The position numbers were made by a program, and so were the translations under genes. 64,000 bases of DNA from Rhodopirellula bahusiensis (lineage in GTDB: Bacteria; Planctomycetota; Planctomycetia; Pirellulales; Pirellulaceae), in contig NZ_NIZW01000016.1 in NCBI RefSeq assembly GCF_002727185.1, positions 122,427 through 186,426 on the forward strand, given 5' to 3'. Of this stretch, positions 35,299 through 45,940 are shown one piece after another (positions within the stretch are counted from its first letter, which is position 1; every line of letters starts with the position of its first letter). Below the pieces are notes generated by a model, which was given only the letters and a program-made list of their open reading frames with translations, did not search any database and was not told the DNA's origin.

Positions 35299-35757
35299 AT
35301 GCAACGCACCCTCGTCTTGCTCAAACCTGATTGTGTCCAACGCCGCCTGATCGGTGACGTCCTGTCCCGATTCGAATCCAAGGGATTGCACATCGTTGCG
35401 ATGAAGTTGCTGCAAGTGACACCTGAATTGTCCAAGCAACACTACGCCGAACACGTCGAAAAACCGTTCTATTCGTCGCTGGAAGAGTTCATCACCTCGG
35501 CACCCGTCGTGGCGATCGCACTGGAAGGCCTGGAAGTCATTCGCGTGGTCCGCGATATGCTCGGCGCCACCAACGGCCTGCAAGCTGCTCCCGGCACCCT
35601 GCGTGGCGACTACAGCAGCAGCCGCCAAATGAACCTGGTTCACGCCAGCGACAGCGAAGAATCGGCGAACCGAGAACTGGACCTGTACTTTAACGCCGAC
35701 GAATTCTGCGACTACTCGTTGGTCCTGACGCCTTTCATGCGTGCCGACGACGAATAG
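35299..35757 (+). CDS. ndk: Nucleoside diphosphate kinase
   Basis: The 152-residue protein begins MQRTLVLLKPDCVQRRLIGD and contains the active-site NLVHASDSEESANRE with the phospho-histidine, preceded by RDMLGATNGLQAAPGTLRGD. It balances nucleoside triphosphate pools. Length fits the family. The spacing of the catalytic block and the C-terminal ELDLYFNADEFCDYS are normal. The ORF is open upstream to 35248 without family support. Confidence 0.96.
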   Translation: MQRTLVLLKPDCVQRRLIGDVLSRFESKGLHIVAMKLLQVTPELSKQHYAEHVEKPFYSSLEEFITSAPVVAIALEGLEVIRVVRDMLGATNGLQAAPGTLRGDYSSSRQMNLVHASDSEESANRELDLYFNADEFCDYSLVLTPFMRADDE

Positions 35758-35796
35758 TTATAATTTGGGTTCCCTCCTTCCCGCCTGAGGCAACCC

Positions 35797-36678
35797 ATGT
35801 CGCTATCGAAGTCCTCCGTCAATGCCCGACCGGCCGTTCAACCATTCGTTGGCGGCCTGGCCGTCGTTCTTGGAATGTTTCTCGCTGCTCCCGAGACTGC
35901 CAGCTCGCAAGGTTTTGGGAATCAGACCGCGGCAGGTGGCGCCAACGAGATCACCTCGTTCAGCGGGAAGCTCGTTTCATCTCGCGGTGTGATCCTGACC
36001 ATCGAACGGGAAGATGGCACCGAGGTCATGGTGCAGACCCCCGACTCGGTCTCGCAGTTGACGTTCATCGCGAAAGCCTTGCCGGCTTACTTGCGGCCCG
36101 GAATGCTGGTTCGCTTCAAAGCCAACCTTGGTCCGGCTGGAACTCCCACGGAACCGGTCAGCAAACTCGAGCTGTTCGCACCCGTCAATGCGAAGCTTCT
36201 CAAAGGCCGCGAACGCGAAAACTATCAACCCGGCGTTCACCCCAGCAAGCCACCGCAACGTGGCAACGCGGGTCCTCCGACCGGCCCGGTCACTGTGGTT
36301 GGCAACTTGATGGCTCTCAACCCGCAAGGCGGAGTCGCGCTGCGAGCCGGCAATATTCCCGTCCAGACAATGACTTCGCCGGACTTGGAACTGCAACTTC
36401 GCGTCAACAATCTGTCGCTGGCTCAGCCGGGCGACACAGTTCAGGTGCGAGGCTTCTATCAACCGCCAGACGAAACGAAAGTCAAAGCCGAGTCGATTCA
36501 GATCACGACCGATCGCGTCTATGGGGAAACACCTCCTCCCACCGAGCGTCGTTCGCGACGCGGCAAACGAGGCGATCGTGACAAAGACCAAGCGGCCGAA
36601 TCAGAAGAGACAGACGCCGGTGAAGCTGACTCGGAAGAAGGCAGGTCCCTCGGGATTCCAGACCCCGAATCCGAGTGA
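35797..36678 (+). CDS. Secreted hypothetical protein
   Basis: The 293-residue protein has a signal-like segment (FVGGLAVVLGMFLAAPETAS) and a body with two beta-rich halves, each with the pattern of a short OB-like fold (GKLVSSRGVILTIEREDGTE; VVGNLMALNPQGGVALRAG). The last 55 residues are strongly charged, first basic (RRSRRGKRGDRDKD) then acidic (ESEETDAGEADSEE). No family recognised. It follows ndk by about 40 bases and may share its transcript. Confidence 0.7.
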   Translation: MSLSKSSVNARPAVQPFVGGLAVVLGMFLAAPETASSQGFGNQTAAGGANEITSFSGKLVSSRGVILTIEREDGTEVMVQTPDSVSQLTFIAKALPAYLRPGMLVRFKANLGPAGTPTEPVSKLELFAPVNAKLLKGRERENYQPGVHPSKPPQRGNAGPPTGPVTVVGNLMALNPQGGVALRAGNIPVQTMTSPDLELQLRVNNLSLAQPGDTVQVRGFYQPPDETKVKAESIQITTDRVYGETPPPTERRSRRGKRGDRDKDQAAESEETDAGEADSEEGRSLGIPDPESE

Positions 36679-36937
36679 GCACCCCGTCCCCGGTTTCGCA
36701 CCTCCCGTAGCCGGATTCGCCAAGAATTCGGACACTCACCATCGCGAGCCTCGGAGTCCAACGAAGCCACCAACGTAGGCCAGGTCATTACCTGGCACCC
36801 AACCGATGCTTTGGAACAAAGCGAGGCGTCCAGCCGATCCCGCAAGACTCAGCGATGTCCGTCCAATCACCCCGCCAGGTACAACCTGGCCTACATCTCA
36901 AACATCCGAATTCTTGGCGAATCCAGCTACCAAGAAA
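36679..36937. repeat. Intergenic repeat cluster (R1 - R2 - inverted R1)
   Basis: An R1 unit at 36707-36731 faces an inverted R1 unit at 36906-36930, and between them lies a full R2 element (36775-36894) with inverted ends. The same R1-R2-R1' order is seen at 29735-30036, so the composite may behave as one unit. Confidence 0.85.
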
Positions 36938-38893
36938 TCAGCCATCGGCTGACGTCAATCGCAAGATCGGCTGCTCGTCATCGGGCCAAGAAACAAACAG
37001 CTCGGCCTCAAGATGTGCTTGCCCCGCCAGTGTGGCAATGAGCTGATCCAGCTCGGCCAAACGCTCAGCAAACATTCGCAGATTCTTCTGCTGGCTCTCA
37101 AGTTGATCCAGCTGCTGTTCCAAGCGAGCCGCTAATCGCCGCGCTCGTGAACTCTCGGCTCGCGAGACAGCTGCGTCCAGTTCCGTGTGGCGAAGATCAG
37201 CGATCTCCATCTGCCGCGTCACCACGGCCAGGGTTTGCGAGACATCCGCGTGGTCGGTCCATTGCCATGGCATTGATGGATCCAGCCTAGCACCAAACCG
37301 AACTCGAACCGTCATCATTCGGGTCGCTTGCACATCGAGGCGAACGACCACCGCCACGGATTCGGAATCCTCTTGGCTCAACACCGCGATCCCGCGAACC
37401 TTGCGTGGCGACTCGTTTTCGATACGTTCGATCCACCCGACATCCACACCATCCGGCACTCGCAAGTTTATCGTCAGCCGAGACTGTTTGGGCTCCGGCG
37501 GTGCCGACAGATCCCACTTTATCTTCACGTCCCGCTCCGCCAAATCAACGGCGATTGATTCCCCCCGAAGACTCGGTCGCAAGTAAACGTGACGACCTGA
37601 CGCGAGCTCCACGCGACCATGCAGCAACGACCTCCGGTCCGCCTCCTGGGAAACGGCCAGCCAATCCAAACGCGTTGCATCCTCATCGGCATCGATCGAA
37701 AGATTGGCGATCACGGCCTGGTCCGACGACCTGACAATGGAAGCTGCACGGGATTGCACATTCGCAATTGCAAACTCAGTATCGTCGCTTGCGAAAGCCA
37801 AACTCGCGTTCAGCCAAGACTCTACCGGCCATGGTTCGCTTTCGGCTTCTGACAAATCGCCCGACGGAAGTGGCGGCAGTGAAACGAACAAGGTCTCTGA
37901 GTCGGTCGCGGTGGATTCTTCCGTGGCGGCGGGCACGACACTTGAGTCCATGTCATCGAAGTCGCCTTCACTCATCACATCCGCTTCTTTTCCACCACCA
38001 AACGACGCAGCAGTTGGTTCGGCCAATGAAGCCATCGCAGCAGAGTTGGATCCATCGCTGTCGTCCGCACCGTCGACGCTTGATCCAGCGACCGCATCAT
38101 CGCCTGAAGACTCAATGGCGACCGGTGCGGGTATCAAAGCGTCCAAAGAAAAAGCAGACGACGACATCCCGCCGGTCTCGGACGTTGAAAGTTGTTCCGT
38201 CGAAAGATTCGATGGCGTGTTGGCTCCTAAGATCTCCGCGGAGCTCAAGGCGATACCAGTCGCATCGACACCCGTCTTTGCGGTCGACTCCAATGGACCC
38301 GCGTCCATCAAAGTGCTCAACTCCAGCGACGAATCATCTGTTGTCTCGATGAACCCCGCATCGAACACGTCCGCGTTTGCGTTCGATCCAGAAGCTGCTT
38401 GACGGCCAACGTTCGAAACTTGCGTCATCTCCGAATCAGAGCTGGGCCATAAGTAGACGCCAGCGCCCAGCAAGACAATCGCCGCGACAGCAGCGACGAT
38501 GATTGGCTTAGAGGAGGATGTCTTCTTTGGTTTTGATCCCGAGCTCGCGAGCTCAGCCTGGTCGCTCACTTGCACCTCTTCGATCAACCCGATGCTGTCA
38601 GAGTCCGTAGGACTTTCGATCTCAATCGACGGCGATCCGATGTCAGGATCATCCTCCACCAGACAAATGAGTTTTCCGCGATGGTCGATGCCATGCGATT
38701 GCCAGAAACGGTGTTCTGGCGAGCGGACGGAGTCGCCGGTTGCGTCCTCGAATCCCGATGCGGATAGCTCAGACTCCGCAACGGCGACCAAGCGATCCCA
38801 AATATCGGTTGGAGGGTCGCCCAACCGATCCATCAGGTCCGCCACCGATTCCACGGGAACCGGCACAGAATCGCTTTTCGACGTGGTGTTCAT
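36938..38893 (-). CDS. Single-span hypothetical membrane-anchored protein
   Basis: The 651-residue protein has a cytoplasmic-type N-terminal part (about 120 residues, beginning MNTTSKSDSVPVPVESVADL), one membrane helix (SKPIIVAAVAAIVLLGAGVYLW), a long Ser/Thr/Asp/Ala-rich low-complexity region, and a C-terminal globular part ending in a probable coiled coil (RRLAARLEQQLDQLESQQKNL, then AERLAELDQLIATLAGQAHLE). I do not recognise the family. The arrangement suggests an anti-sigma-like or surface-exposed anchor protein, but that is speculative. The final 15 codons abut an R1 repeat cluster. Confidence 0.68.
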   Translation of the reverse strand: MNTTSKSDSVPVPVESVADLMDRLGDPPTDIWDRLVAVAESELSASGFEDATGDSVRSPEHRFWQSHGIDHRGKLICLVEDDPDIGSPSIEIESPTDSDSIGLIEEVQVSDQAELASSGSKPKKTSSSKPIIVAAVAAIVLLGAGVYLWPSSDSEMTQVSNVGRQAASGSNANADVFDAGFIETTDDSSLELSTLMDAGPLESTAKTGVDATGIALSSAEILGANTPSNLSTEQLSTSETGGMSSSAFSLDALIPAPVAIESSGDDAVAGSSVDGADDSDGSNSAAMASLAEPTAASFGGGKEADVMSEGDFDDMDSSVVPAATEESTATDSETLFVSLPPLPSGDLSEAESEPWPVESWLNASLAFASDDTEFAIANVQSRAASIVRSSDQAVIANLSIDADEDATRLDWLAVSQEADRRSLLHGRVELASGRHVYLRPSLRGESIAVDLAERDVKIKWDLSAPPEPKQSRLTINLRVPDGVDVGWIERIENESPRKVRGIAVLSQEDSESVAVVVRLDVQATRMMTVRVRFGARLDPSMPWQWTDHADVSQTLAVVTRQMEIADLRHTELDAAVSRAESSRARRLAARLEQQLDQLESQQKNLRMFAERLAELDQLIATLAGQAHLEAELFVSWPDDEQPILRLTSADG

Positions 38894-39526
38894 GCGATTC
38901 GTTATACCGAAACGCAGTCGAATTTTCTTTCATTGAAAGGGCTGCAATTCCCGCAGCATCGCAGACCAATCCCACAGCAGCCGCATTCGCAAGAATTCGG
39001 CCCCTCCCAAATCACACCCCGCAACATTCACGCGATGCAGATTTCGTCGAGATCACCAAAACCAAAATCAGCCGTCCGGCGTTAGCCGCGATTTTGTGGC
39101 AGAGAGAACCGCGGCTAAGGCCGTGCGGCTGATTCGTCCGCCGCATTGGCTAGCAAGCCCCGTAGGCCATGTCTCACATGGCACCCCAACCGATGCTTCG
39201 AAAGAAGCGAGCCGTCCAAGCCCACCATCAATCCACCGAAAGATTTCTGCCACCGAGGACACAGAGCTCACCGAGCTCACCGAGTACAGGAAGAGTCCGT
39301 TGTCGACCTACGAAGCCCAGAGCCCACCTCTGTGTACTCCGTGATCTCTGTGGCTAACCCGACCGCCCCAACCGAATTCTTGGCGAATCCGGCTACAGAA
39401 AACTCGCCTCGGCCTCACTGATGTGTCGGGTTATGACGGGCAACTCACCGTCGCCAGAATCACGTGCTCGCCTAGCAAGCAACATTCATAACCCGCCGCG
39501 TTAGCAAGGCCACTCCGCAATCTTCA
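38894..39526. repeat. Intergenic repeat cluster (R1, R2-short, R3, R4)
   Basis: A 633-base gap holds a partial R1-like unit near 38981-39001, a short R2 form at 39162-39222 (GTAGGCCATG head and hairpin CTTCGAAAGAAG), a R4 inverted repeat at 39249-39357, an inverted R1 unit at 39372-39396 and R3 cores at about 39488-39516. Around 39067-39155 is a weak GCCGCGATTTTGTGG-like inverted segment. No coding potential accepted. Confidence 0.75.
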
Positions 39527-41416
39527 TCAAGGAACCAGCAGTGCCGTGCCAGTCACCGCGGCGGCTTGGTACCAAGCACCCTTCAGGCTCAATGGCACTG
39601 GTGGGATGATCCACGGAGCACAGTTGCCAGGACGGTAGTAGCCCAATGCATACTGGCATTCATGCGGCGAGTGCACACCCATCTTGTACGGCAGCACAGC
39701 GATGTTCGCGAAGAAGTGTGCTGAGGACAAAACCGGTTGAAGCACTGGACCCGCGGTGTGACCGTAGCGTTCCAAGTTGACTTCTTCGAAGTACAACGGT
39801 TTGTGACACAAGTTCGACGCGGCCCAAACCACGGTCGTCGGTTTCCAACGACGCGGAGTGAAAGCGACTTGTTCCAACAAGCACTCGGTCGGCAATCCCC
39901 AGTTCTCGGAAATGAATCCCAAGTCGGCTTCGCTCAGCCGGTTGATCGACAACTCCTCGCGAGCACCAAACTCGGTCACGATCACAGCCTTCTCATAAGC
40001 CAGATCTACCAAGCGACCGGTGCCCATCGGACGACCATCGATGCTTCGCCAAGTCCGTGATTCTTGACGCTCGTCAAAGCGTTCTTTCAGCTTCACGTAT
40101 TCGTCTTCGTCGATCACATCGGGACGATACGGTGGGCTGATATCCAACGACACTTGATCGATCGTCTGAGCGGCGATGCGAGACCGGAAGTCATCGCATG
40201 ACAACCCGCTGGCCCGGCGGCTCGGACCATCATCGTCGCCCATGATCGCAGCGTCGTCGCGATCTGCTTGCGGACGCAAACGGCCATCTTCTTGAGCTTC
40301 CAACTCGAGCCGGTCCAACTCATCCTTCACCCGTTCTTCTTCATCACGGCGATCAAACGGATTGGATTCGAACCGGTCCGAAGGAGAAGGCTGCGTTTCT
40401 GGTTCCGGTGGCTGCTGCGGCAAATTGGATTCATCTTGCAACATATCACGAATCGACGAACCCGAGTCCGGCTGCCCCAGTGCGTCAGGCTGGCCAAACG
40501 TATCAGGTGTCACATTGGGCGAGTCCAAGCCCGGCGAAGGCAACTCTTCCAAGCCCGGGGGCACCATCTCAACGGGTGAGTTGAGTCCGTTGCCAGCGTT
40601 GCCCGGATTGGCTCCCGGCTGATCGCGAAACGGGTTGGCGTTCCAGTTCGGACGGGTTCCGCTGGCGGCACCATTGCCATCGGGCATGCCGAATCCGCTC
40701 GACGATGGAGGCGAAATCGGTTGCGAGTCGGCTGGCGGTGCGGCATCGAACTCAGGCAAACCAAATCCCGATCCGGGCTGCTGCAGGAACGCAGCAGGAT
40801 GGATCGAGTTGGCAGCGGCGTCTTGGCTGCGTCGGCTTGTTCCTGACACAACAATCACTGCGGAGCCAGCTTGGTTCGCTGGAGCGTTCGCTCCTTGCTG
40901 CATCGGTTGTGCGTGGGCGACCGATTGCTGGAATGATGTCTCGTGTTGCTCTGGCGAAGTCTCTTGGAACGCAGCGTTGCTGATCCGAGCGGCTTCTTCC
41001 GATGCGATCTGCGGGCTCTTTCGCCATTGCAAATCCCAACCCGGACGACGCATCGGTGACTCTTGCGAAGTCGCGGGCTGGTTCGGTTGAGTTTGCATCA
41101 GATCCGCGGTTCGCATCCGCGGGATTGGTTGACCAGCCGGTTGCGCCGGAGCCGGCGAAGTGTTCGCCGAAAGAGGGTGCGTGGTTGGGTTCACGCGAGT
41201 CGGCCCAAAGCTGTCCTGGGCCAACACCGCCGAGCTGGCGGCAAGAGCACCGACGCTGAAACCGGCCGCGATGCAAGCGGCCAACCATCGTCGGCGGACC
41301 AACCGGCCTGGCAAAGAGCTCAAGCGGATGGTCGTCGGAACGTTTGCCTCAACCGGCGTCGCCCGAATGAACATCGGGACTGTAGTTGGGCGCTTCTTGT
41401 GTGATCGCAATGTCAT
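39527..41416 (-). CDS. Secreted hypothetical protein, Pro/Gln-rich
   Basis: The 629-residue protein has a signal-like segment at about residues 40-66 ([20 protein letters not shown] ... SAVLAQ), a long low-complexity stretch rich in Pro, Gln, Ser and Asn (residues 70-340), an acidic segment and a conserved-looking C-terminal domain ([70 protein letters not shown]). The Cys-rich C-terminal domain looks like a planctomycete-specific family; I know no function. Its start lies inside the 3' end of guaB (68-base overlap). Confidence 0.72.
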   Translation of the reverse strand: MTLRSHKKRPTTVPMFIRATPVEANVPTTIRLSSLPGRLVRRRWLAACIAAGFSVGALAASSAVLAQDSFGPTRVNPTTHPLSANTSPAPAQPAGQPIPRMRTADLMQTQPNQPATSQESPMRRPGWDLQWRKSPQIASEEAARISNAAFQETSPEQHETSFQQSVAHAQPMQQGANAPANQAGSAVIVVSGTSRRSQDAAANSIHPAAFLQQPGSGFGLPEFDAAPPADSQPISPPSSSGFGMPDGNGAASGTRPNWNANPFRDQPGANPGNAGNGLNSPVEMVPPGLEELPSPGLDSPNVTPDTFGQPDALGQPDSGSSIRDMLQDESNLPQQPPEPETQPSPSDRFESNPFDRRDEEERVKDELDRLELEAQEDGRLRPQADRDDAAIMGDDDGPSRRASGLSCDDFRSRIAAQTIDQVSLDISPPYRPDVIDEDEYVKLKERFDERQESRTWRSIDGRPMGTGRLVDLAYEKAVIVTEFGAREELSINRLSEADLGFISENWGLPTECLLEQVAFTPRRWKPTTVVWAASNLCHKPLYFEEVNLERYGHTAGPVLQPVLSSAHFFANIAVLPYKMGVHSPHECQYALGYYRPGNCAPWIIPPVPLSLKGAWYQAAAVTGTALLVP

Positions 41417-42833
41417 GCGGGTGGTTCTCCCTCACCGTAGCGGCCGACACGCGAATGAATTTCGCGTCCCGGCGGAGTTCTTCGATCGTCCGTGTACCGA
41501 CATATCCCATGCCCGCACGCAAACCACCGACCAACTGGTAGGCGTAATCACTGAGCGGGCCTTTGAACGGCACGCGTCCTTCGACACCTTCGGGGACAAG
41601 CTTGCCCGCCTCGGTGCCTTTTTGGCGATACCGATCACTGCTTCCCTTCACCATCGCACCCATCGATCCCATCCCACGGTACGCCTTGAAAGTACGACCT
41701 TGGTACAAAATCATCTTGCCAGGACTCTCCGCTAAACCGGCAAACAAACTGCCGATCATCACGGTGCTCGCCCCAGCGGCGATTGCTTTGGTGATGTCAC
41801 CGCTGAAACGGATTCCTCCGTCACCGATAACAGGAATGTTCTTCTCTTGAGCGACCTTCACCGCACTTAAAATCGCAGTGACCTGAGGCACTCCAATGCC
41901 ACTGATCACCCGTGTGGTGCAAATCGATCCCGGACCGATGCCAACCTTCACCGCGTCAGCTCCGGCCGCAATCAAATCTGCTGCGCCCTCGGCCGTTGCG
42001 ACGTTCCCCGCTACGACATCAATGTCCCATGACTTGTTCTTCTTAATCTCTCGAACGGTCTCAATCACATTCCGGCTGTGACCATGAGCCGAGTCGACCA
42101 CCAGCACGTCGACACCTTTGCCGATCAAGCTTTCCGCTCGTTCATAGTCACCCACGCCAATCGCGGCTCCGACCCGAAGTCGTCCCTGCGGATCTTTGCA
42201 GGCCCGCGGGTAACGCTTCATCATGTCGATGTCGCGAATCGTGATTAACCCCGTCAGTTTTCTTTCTTCGTCAATCAGGAGAAGTTTCTCGACCCTTTTT
42301 TCCGTTAAAATCTTCTCAGCTTGCGCAAGCGTTACATTCCCAACCGCCGTGACCAAGTTTTCACGCGTCATCACCTGGGAAATGGGCATGTCGGGGTCTT
42401 CCAAGAACCTCAGATCACGCCGCGTTAAAATTCCCGCCAAAGTGCGATCGTCCTGCACAATCGGGATGCCGGAGACGTTTGCCCGGTCCATCAACTCCGC
42501 CGCCGCGCTGACCTTTTGCGCGGGGTTCAGGGTCACCGGGTTGACGATGATCCCGTTGGCCGAGCGTTTGACCTTCAGGACCTCTTCGGTCTGTCGTCGA
42601 ACTGACAGATTCTTGTGCACAATGCCCAAACCGCCCTCTTTCGCCAGGGCGATCGCCATTTCGGACTCGGTCACCGTGTCCATCGGAGACGAAATCAGCG
42701 GGATCTGCAGCCGAATTCTCTGGGTCATCTGGCTGCTGACGTCCACCTCGCTGGGCACGACCTCGCTGTATCGAGGTTGCAACAGGACATCGTCGAAGGT
42801 CACTCCGAGGTCGCCGATTTTGTCGTCAAACAT
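41349..42833 (-). CDS. guaB: Inosine-5'-monophosphate dehydrogenase
   Basis: The 494-residue protein starts [20 protein letters not shown] and has the IMPDH barrel interrupted by two CBS domains ([40 protein letters not shown]), the catalytic loop [18 protein letters not shown], and the flap region [11 protein letters not shown]. It converts IMP to XMP in guanine nucleotide synthesis. The frame is open upstream to 43013 but that extension runs through an R1 repeat (its translation includes EFLANPAT), so the ATG at 42833 is used. The last 68 bases overlap the next gene. Confidence 0.95.
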   Translation of the reverse strand: MFDDKIGDLGVTFDDVLLQPRYSEVVPSEVDVSSQMTQRIRLQIPLISSPMDTVTESEMAIALAKEGGLGIVHKNLSVRRQTEEVLKVKRSANGIIVNPVTLNPAQKVSAAAELMDRANVSGIPIVQDDRTLAGILTRRDLRFLEDPDMPISQVMTRENLVTAVGNVTLAQAEKILTEKRVEKLLLIDEERKLTGLITIRDIDMMKRYPRACKDPQGRLRVGAAIGVGDYERAESLIGKGVDVLVVDSAHGHSRNVIETVREIKKNKSWDIDVVAGNVATAEGAADLIAAGADAVKVGIGPGSICTTRVISGIGVPQVTAILSAVKVAQEKNIPVIGDGGIRFSGDITKAIAAGASTVMIGSLFAGLAESPGKMILYQGRTFKAYRGMGSMGAMVKGSSDRYRQKGTEAGKLVPEGVEGRVPFKGPLSDYAYQLVGGLRAGMGYVGTRTIEELRRDAKFIRVSAATVRENHPHDIAITQEAPNYSPDVHSGDAG

Positions 42834-43105
42834 GCCGTTTTCGTTCCCACGAGGTCGTGGGCATCCAAATGTGATGCGATGGGGAAAACGAGCGATTATG
42901 ACGCTCGCCGCGGTCGAGTTGTAGGGCACCTTGCCAGACTGTCGATGAAAGAGGGTAGATGCGCCCAAGTTGCCCCCTCGCGTAGCCGGATTCGCCAAGA
43001 ATTCGGAAGTCAATCACAACCCGCCGCGTCAGCAAGGCCCTCAGACCCAATCGCGTCCCCACAACTCGCTTCATTTCACACTCCGGCCCTTTTCACCCCA
43101 ACGCC
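42834..43105. repeat. Intergenic gap between guaB and ftsK, with R1 and R3 repeats
   Basis: This divergent gap has an R1 copy at 42982-43006 and an R3 core at about 43014-43041. The rest should hold the guaB and ftsK promoters; I cannot point to specific elements. Confidence 0.7.
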
Positions 43106-45940
43106 ATGTCAACGACGACAGCCAATGCTGACGCCGACGAATCCGCCCCGCCACGCGCGGTGGACATTCGGCGCGATGTCCCAGCACTCCTGCTGGTCGC
43201 GTTGACGGCGTTGACGCTGGTTTCCGTGTTGACGCACGACCCCGCCGATCCGGTCCCCACGCCGTTCTGGCCGCTCAACCAATTCTTCACGCCTGACCTG
43301 GCCGTTTACCCCGCCAACGACGTCGTCCAAAACGCATGCGGTTCGCTCGGCGCACTGATCTCCTCAATGCTGCTCAGCGCCGTTGGCATTGGATCGTCCC
43401 TGGTGATCTCGGCCGGCGGAGGCATCGCGACCGCCTTGTTGATTCGCGGTCACATGAATGCGCCCGTCCTGCGTTCGCTCGGTGGCTGCATCACCTTGCT
43501 CGCCGTGACCACCGCCGCCGCCATGACCGACATCGAACTGAACGGCATGCCCGTCGTCGGAAACGGCGGCTACCTCGGTGCGATGACCTCGACGTTCCTG
43601 CTGCAACACTTTCACCCCGTCGGCTCTTGGATCCTCACCCTGACGGTGCTGTCCGTCGGGCTGTTGCTGACGACGGACTACATGTTGGTCTATGCCGGAC
43701 GAACTGTGCTGTTCGGTGGTGCCAAAGTTTCACGTCGAGGTTTTGCGAAAGCAGCCAAGGCGATGCCCGTCACGCTTCGACGCCGACGACAACCATTCAG
43801 CGACCTCGACGGACCCATCTTGATCGACGGCGATGAATCCGATGCATCGCTGGATCCAAACGGTGGCCGCATCGATCCGCCGGAACCAGCCGAGAGCGGA
43901 CCAACGATCAAGCTGCGCAAACCCAAAGAACGCGAAGCGGCAGCGGAAGACGAAACCGAAGACGCGGAAGAGGCCGCACCCGCCAACGGGCTCGCGAAAG
44001 TCGCCAAGCTCGGCGCCGCCGGTTTGGCTGCTGCGGCCGGAATCGGCACCAGCCTCAAGAAGTCGAAGGAAGCTCCCGAGGAACTCGAAGAAGAATACGA
44101 GTACGAGGAATGGGAAGAGGAGGAAGAAGAAGCTCCCACGCGAGACTTGGAAGTCGAAGGTGAACCGACGACGCTGCGCAACGATTCCGCGCACGACGAA
44201 AGCCCATCGCCGACCATCAAGATGCCCAAAAAGAAAGACGCCAAACAAGAACTCTATGACTCCGTCCAAGAAGGTGCTCCCGAAGGCATCTCGGAGTACC
44301 ATTTGCCTAGCCTGGAATTGTTGGAAGGGAGCGACGGGTTTGACTACGAAGAACAGCACGCCGAGGCGCTGCAAAAGAGCGCGATGCTGCAACAAACCAT
44401 TCGCAGCTTTGGCTTCAATGTCACCGTCACCAACGTCGAAATTGGTCCGGTCATCGCGCAGTATGAACTGGAACTTGAGAGCGGTCTGCGGCTGAACAAA
44501 ATCACCGCGCTCGCCGATGACCTCGCCATCGCACTTCGAGTCCCCAGCGTTCGCGTCGTCGCCCCGATCCCCGGCAAGAACACCGTCGGCATCGAAGTCC
44601 CCAACGAGATCCGACAAGTCGTTCGGCTTCGGGATGTGATCGAAGAATCCGATTCGCGGATTTCGAAGATGAACATCCCAGTCTTCTTGGGCAAAGATGT
44701 CTCCGGCGAACCGATGCCAGTCGACTTGGCCAAGATGCCTCACCTGTTGATCGCAGGTCGAACCGGTACCGGTAAATCGGTCTGTTTGAACGCGATCATC
44801 AGCAGCATCCTGATGTGCTGCCGGCCTGACGAAGTCCGCATGCTGATGATCGACCCCAAGATGGTCGAGTTGTCAGGTTACGGCCGATTGCCTCACTTGA
44901 TGCACCCCGTCATCACGGACATGAAGAAGGCCGAAGCCATCCTCGGCTGGGCGGTTGAAAAGATGGAAGAGCGTTACTCGCTTCTCGCCAAAGCCGGCGT
45001 ACGTCACATCAACAGCTTCAATGACCTGGGCCGCGATGAAGTCCTGCGTCGTTTGGAAGTCGATGAGGACGACGAAACCACGGACGTGCCGGACAAGCTT
45101 CCCTTCATCGTCATCATCGCCGACGAAATGGCTGACTTGATGATGACGGCCGGCAAGGAAGTCGAAACGCACATCATCCGTTTGGCTCAAAAGAGTCGTG
45201 CGGTCGGAATCCACTTGATCCTGGCAACGCAAAAGCCAACCGTCGACGTCATCACGGGTCTGATCAAATCGAACTTGCCCGCGCGTCTGAGTTTCCAGGT
45301 CGCCAGCAAAACGGACAGCCGCGTTGTTCTCGACGAGAACGGTGCCGACAAACTGCTCGGCAACGGTGACATGTTGTTTCTGTGGCCCGGTACCAGCACG
45401 CTGATTCGAGGGCAGGGGACTTACTTGTCCGACGCTGAGATCGATCGTGTGTGCGACCACTGCAGCAGTGGCGGCGAACAACAATTCGTCGGCGAGCTGA
45501 TGAACCTAAAGATCAACGATGAAGAGGGCGACGCATCGGAGATGGACGTCGACAAACTTCGCAAGCGAGACGAGTTGTACGAGTCCGCAATCGAAGTCGT
45601 GATTCGCGAAGGCCGCGGATCGTTGTCGCTGATCCAACGTTGCCTCGGGATTGGCTATGGGCGCGCCGCGCGGTTGGTTGACTACATGGCCGAAGACGGC
45701 ATCGTCGGCCAATACAACGGTTCCAAGTCACGCGAAGTCTTGCTGACGATGGAACAGTGGAACGCGATGCAGGGCATCACCGACGACTCCGGCGGAACCA
45801 CCGCCACCGCTGCCCCCAAAGCCTCCTCGCAAACCGAAGCCGAAGAGGAGTACGAAGACGAGGAAGAGGAAGAAGAGGTCTACGACGAAGAAGAATACGA
45901 CGAAGAAGAATACGAGGACGACGACTACGAAGACGTCTGA
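43106..45940 (+). CDS. ftsK: DNA translocase FtsK/SpoIIIE
   Basis: The 944-residue protein has about four membrane helices in the first 195 residues, an acidic linker (residues about 260-380, with EEEYEYEEWEEEEEE), and the FtsK motor: Walker A LIAGRTGTGKSVCLNAI at about 548-564 and Walker B FIVIIADEMADLMM at about 666-679. A gamma-type winged helix (LYESAIEVVIREGRGSLSLI to GRAARLVDYMAEDGI) is present near residues 822-870. It then ends with a second acidic stretch (about 40 residues of Glu, Asp and Tyr). It moves chromosomal DNA at the division site. The acidic tail after gamma is unusual. Confidence 0.94.
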   Translation: MSTTTANADADESAPPRAVDIRRDVPALLLVALTALTLVSVLTHDPADPVPTPFWPLNQFFTPDLAVYPANDVVQNACGSLGALISSMLLSAVGIGSSLVISAGGGIATALLIRGHMNAPVLRSLGGCITLLAVTTAAAMTDIELNGMPVVGNGGYLGAMTSTFLLQHFHPVGSWILTLTVLSVGLLLTTDYMLVYAGRTVLFGGAKVSRRGFAKAAKAMPVTLRRRRQPFSDLDGPILIDGDESDASLDPNGGRIDPPEPAESGPTIKLRKPKEREAAAEDETEDAEEAAPANGLAKVAKLGAAGLAAAAGIGTSLKKSKEAPEELEEEYEYEEWEEEEEEAPTRDLEVEGEPTTLRNDSAHDESPSPTIKMPKKKDAKQELYDSVQEGAPEGISEYHLPSLELLEGSDGFDYEEQHAEALQKSAMLQQTIRSFGFNVTVTNVEIGPVIAQYELELESGLRLNKITALADDLAIALRVPSVRVVAPIPGKNTVGIEVPNEIRQVVRLRDVIEESDSRISKMNIPVFLGKDVSGEPMPVDLAKMPHLLIAGRTGTGKSVCLNAIISSILMCCRPDEVRMLMIDPKMVELSGYGRLPHLMHPVITDMKKAEAILGWAVEKMEERYSLLAKAGVRHINSFNDLGRDEVLRRLEVDEDDETTDVPDKLPFIVIIADEMADLMMTAGKEVETHIIRLAQKSRAVGIHLILATQKPTVDVITGLIKSNLPARLSFQVASKTDSRVVLDENGADKLLGNGDMLFLWPGTSTLIRGQGTYLSDAEIDRVCDHCSSGGEQQFVGELMNLKINDEEGDASEMDVDKLRKRDELYESAIEVVIREGRGSLSLIQRCLGIGYGRAARLVDYMAEDGIVGQYNGSKSREVLLTMEQWNAMQGITDDSGGTTATAAPKASSQTEAEEEYEDEEEEEEVYDEEEYDEEEYEDDDYEDV

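Noticed and set aside
42834..43013. N-terminal extension of guaB
   Set aside because: The frame crosses an R1 repeat and its residues do not match IMPDH, whose normal start is at 42833.
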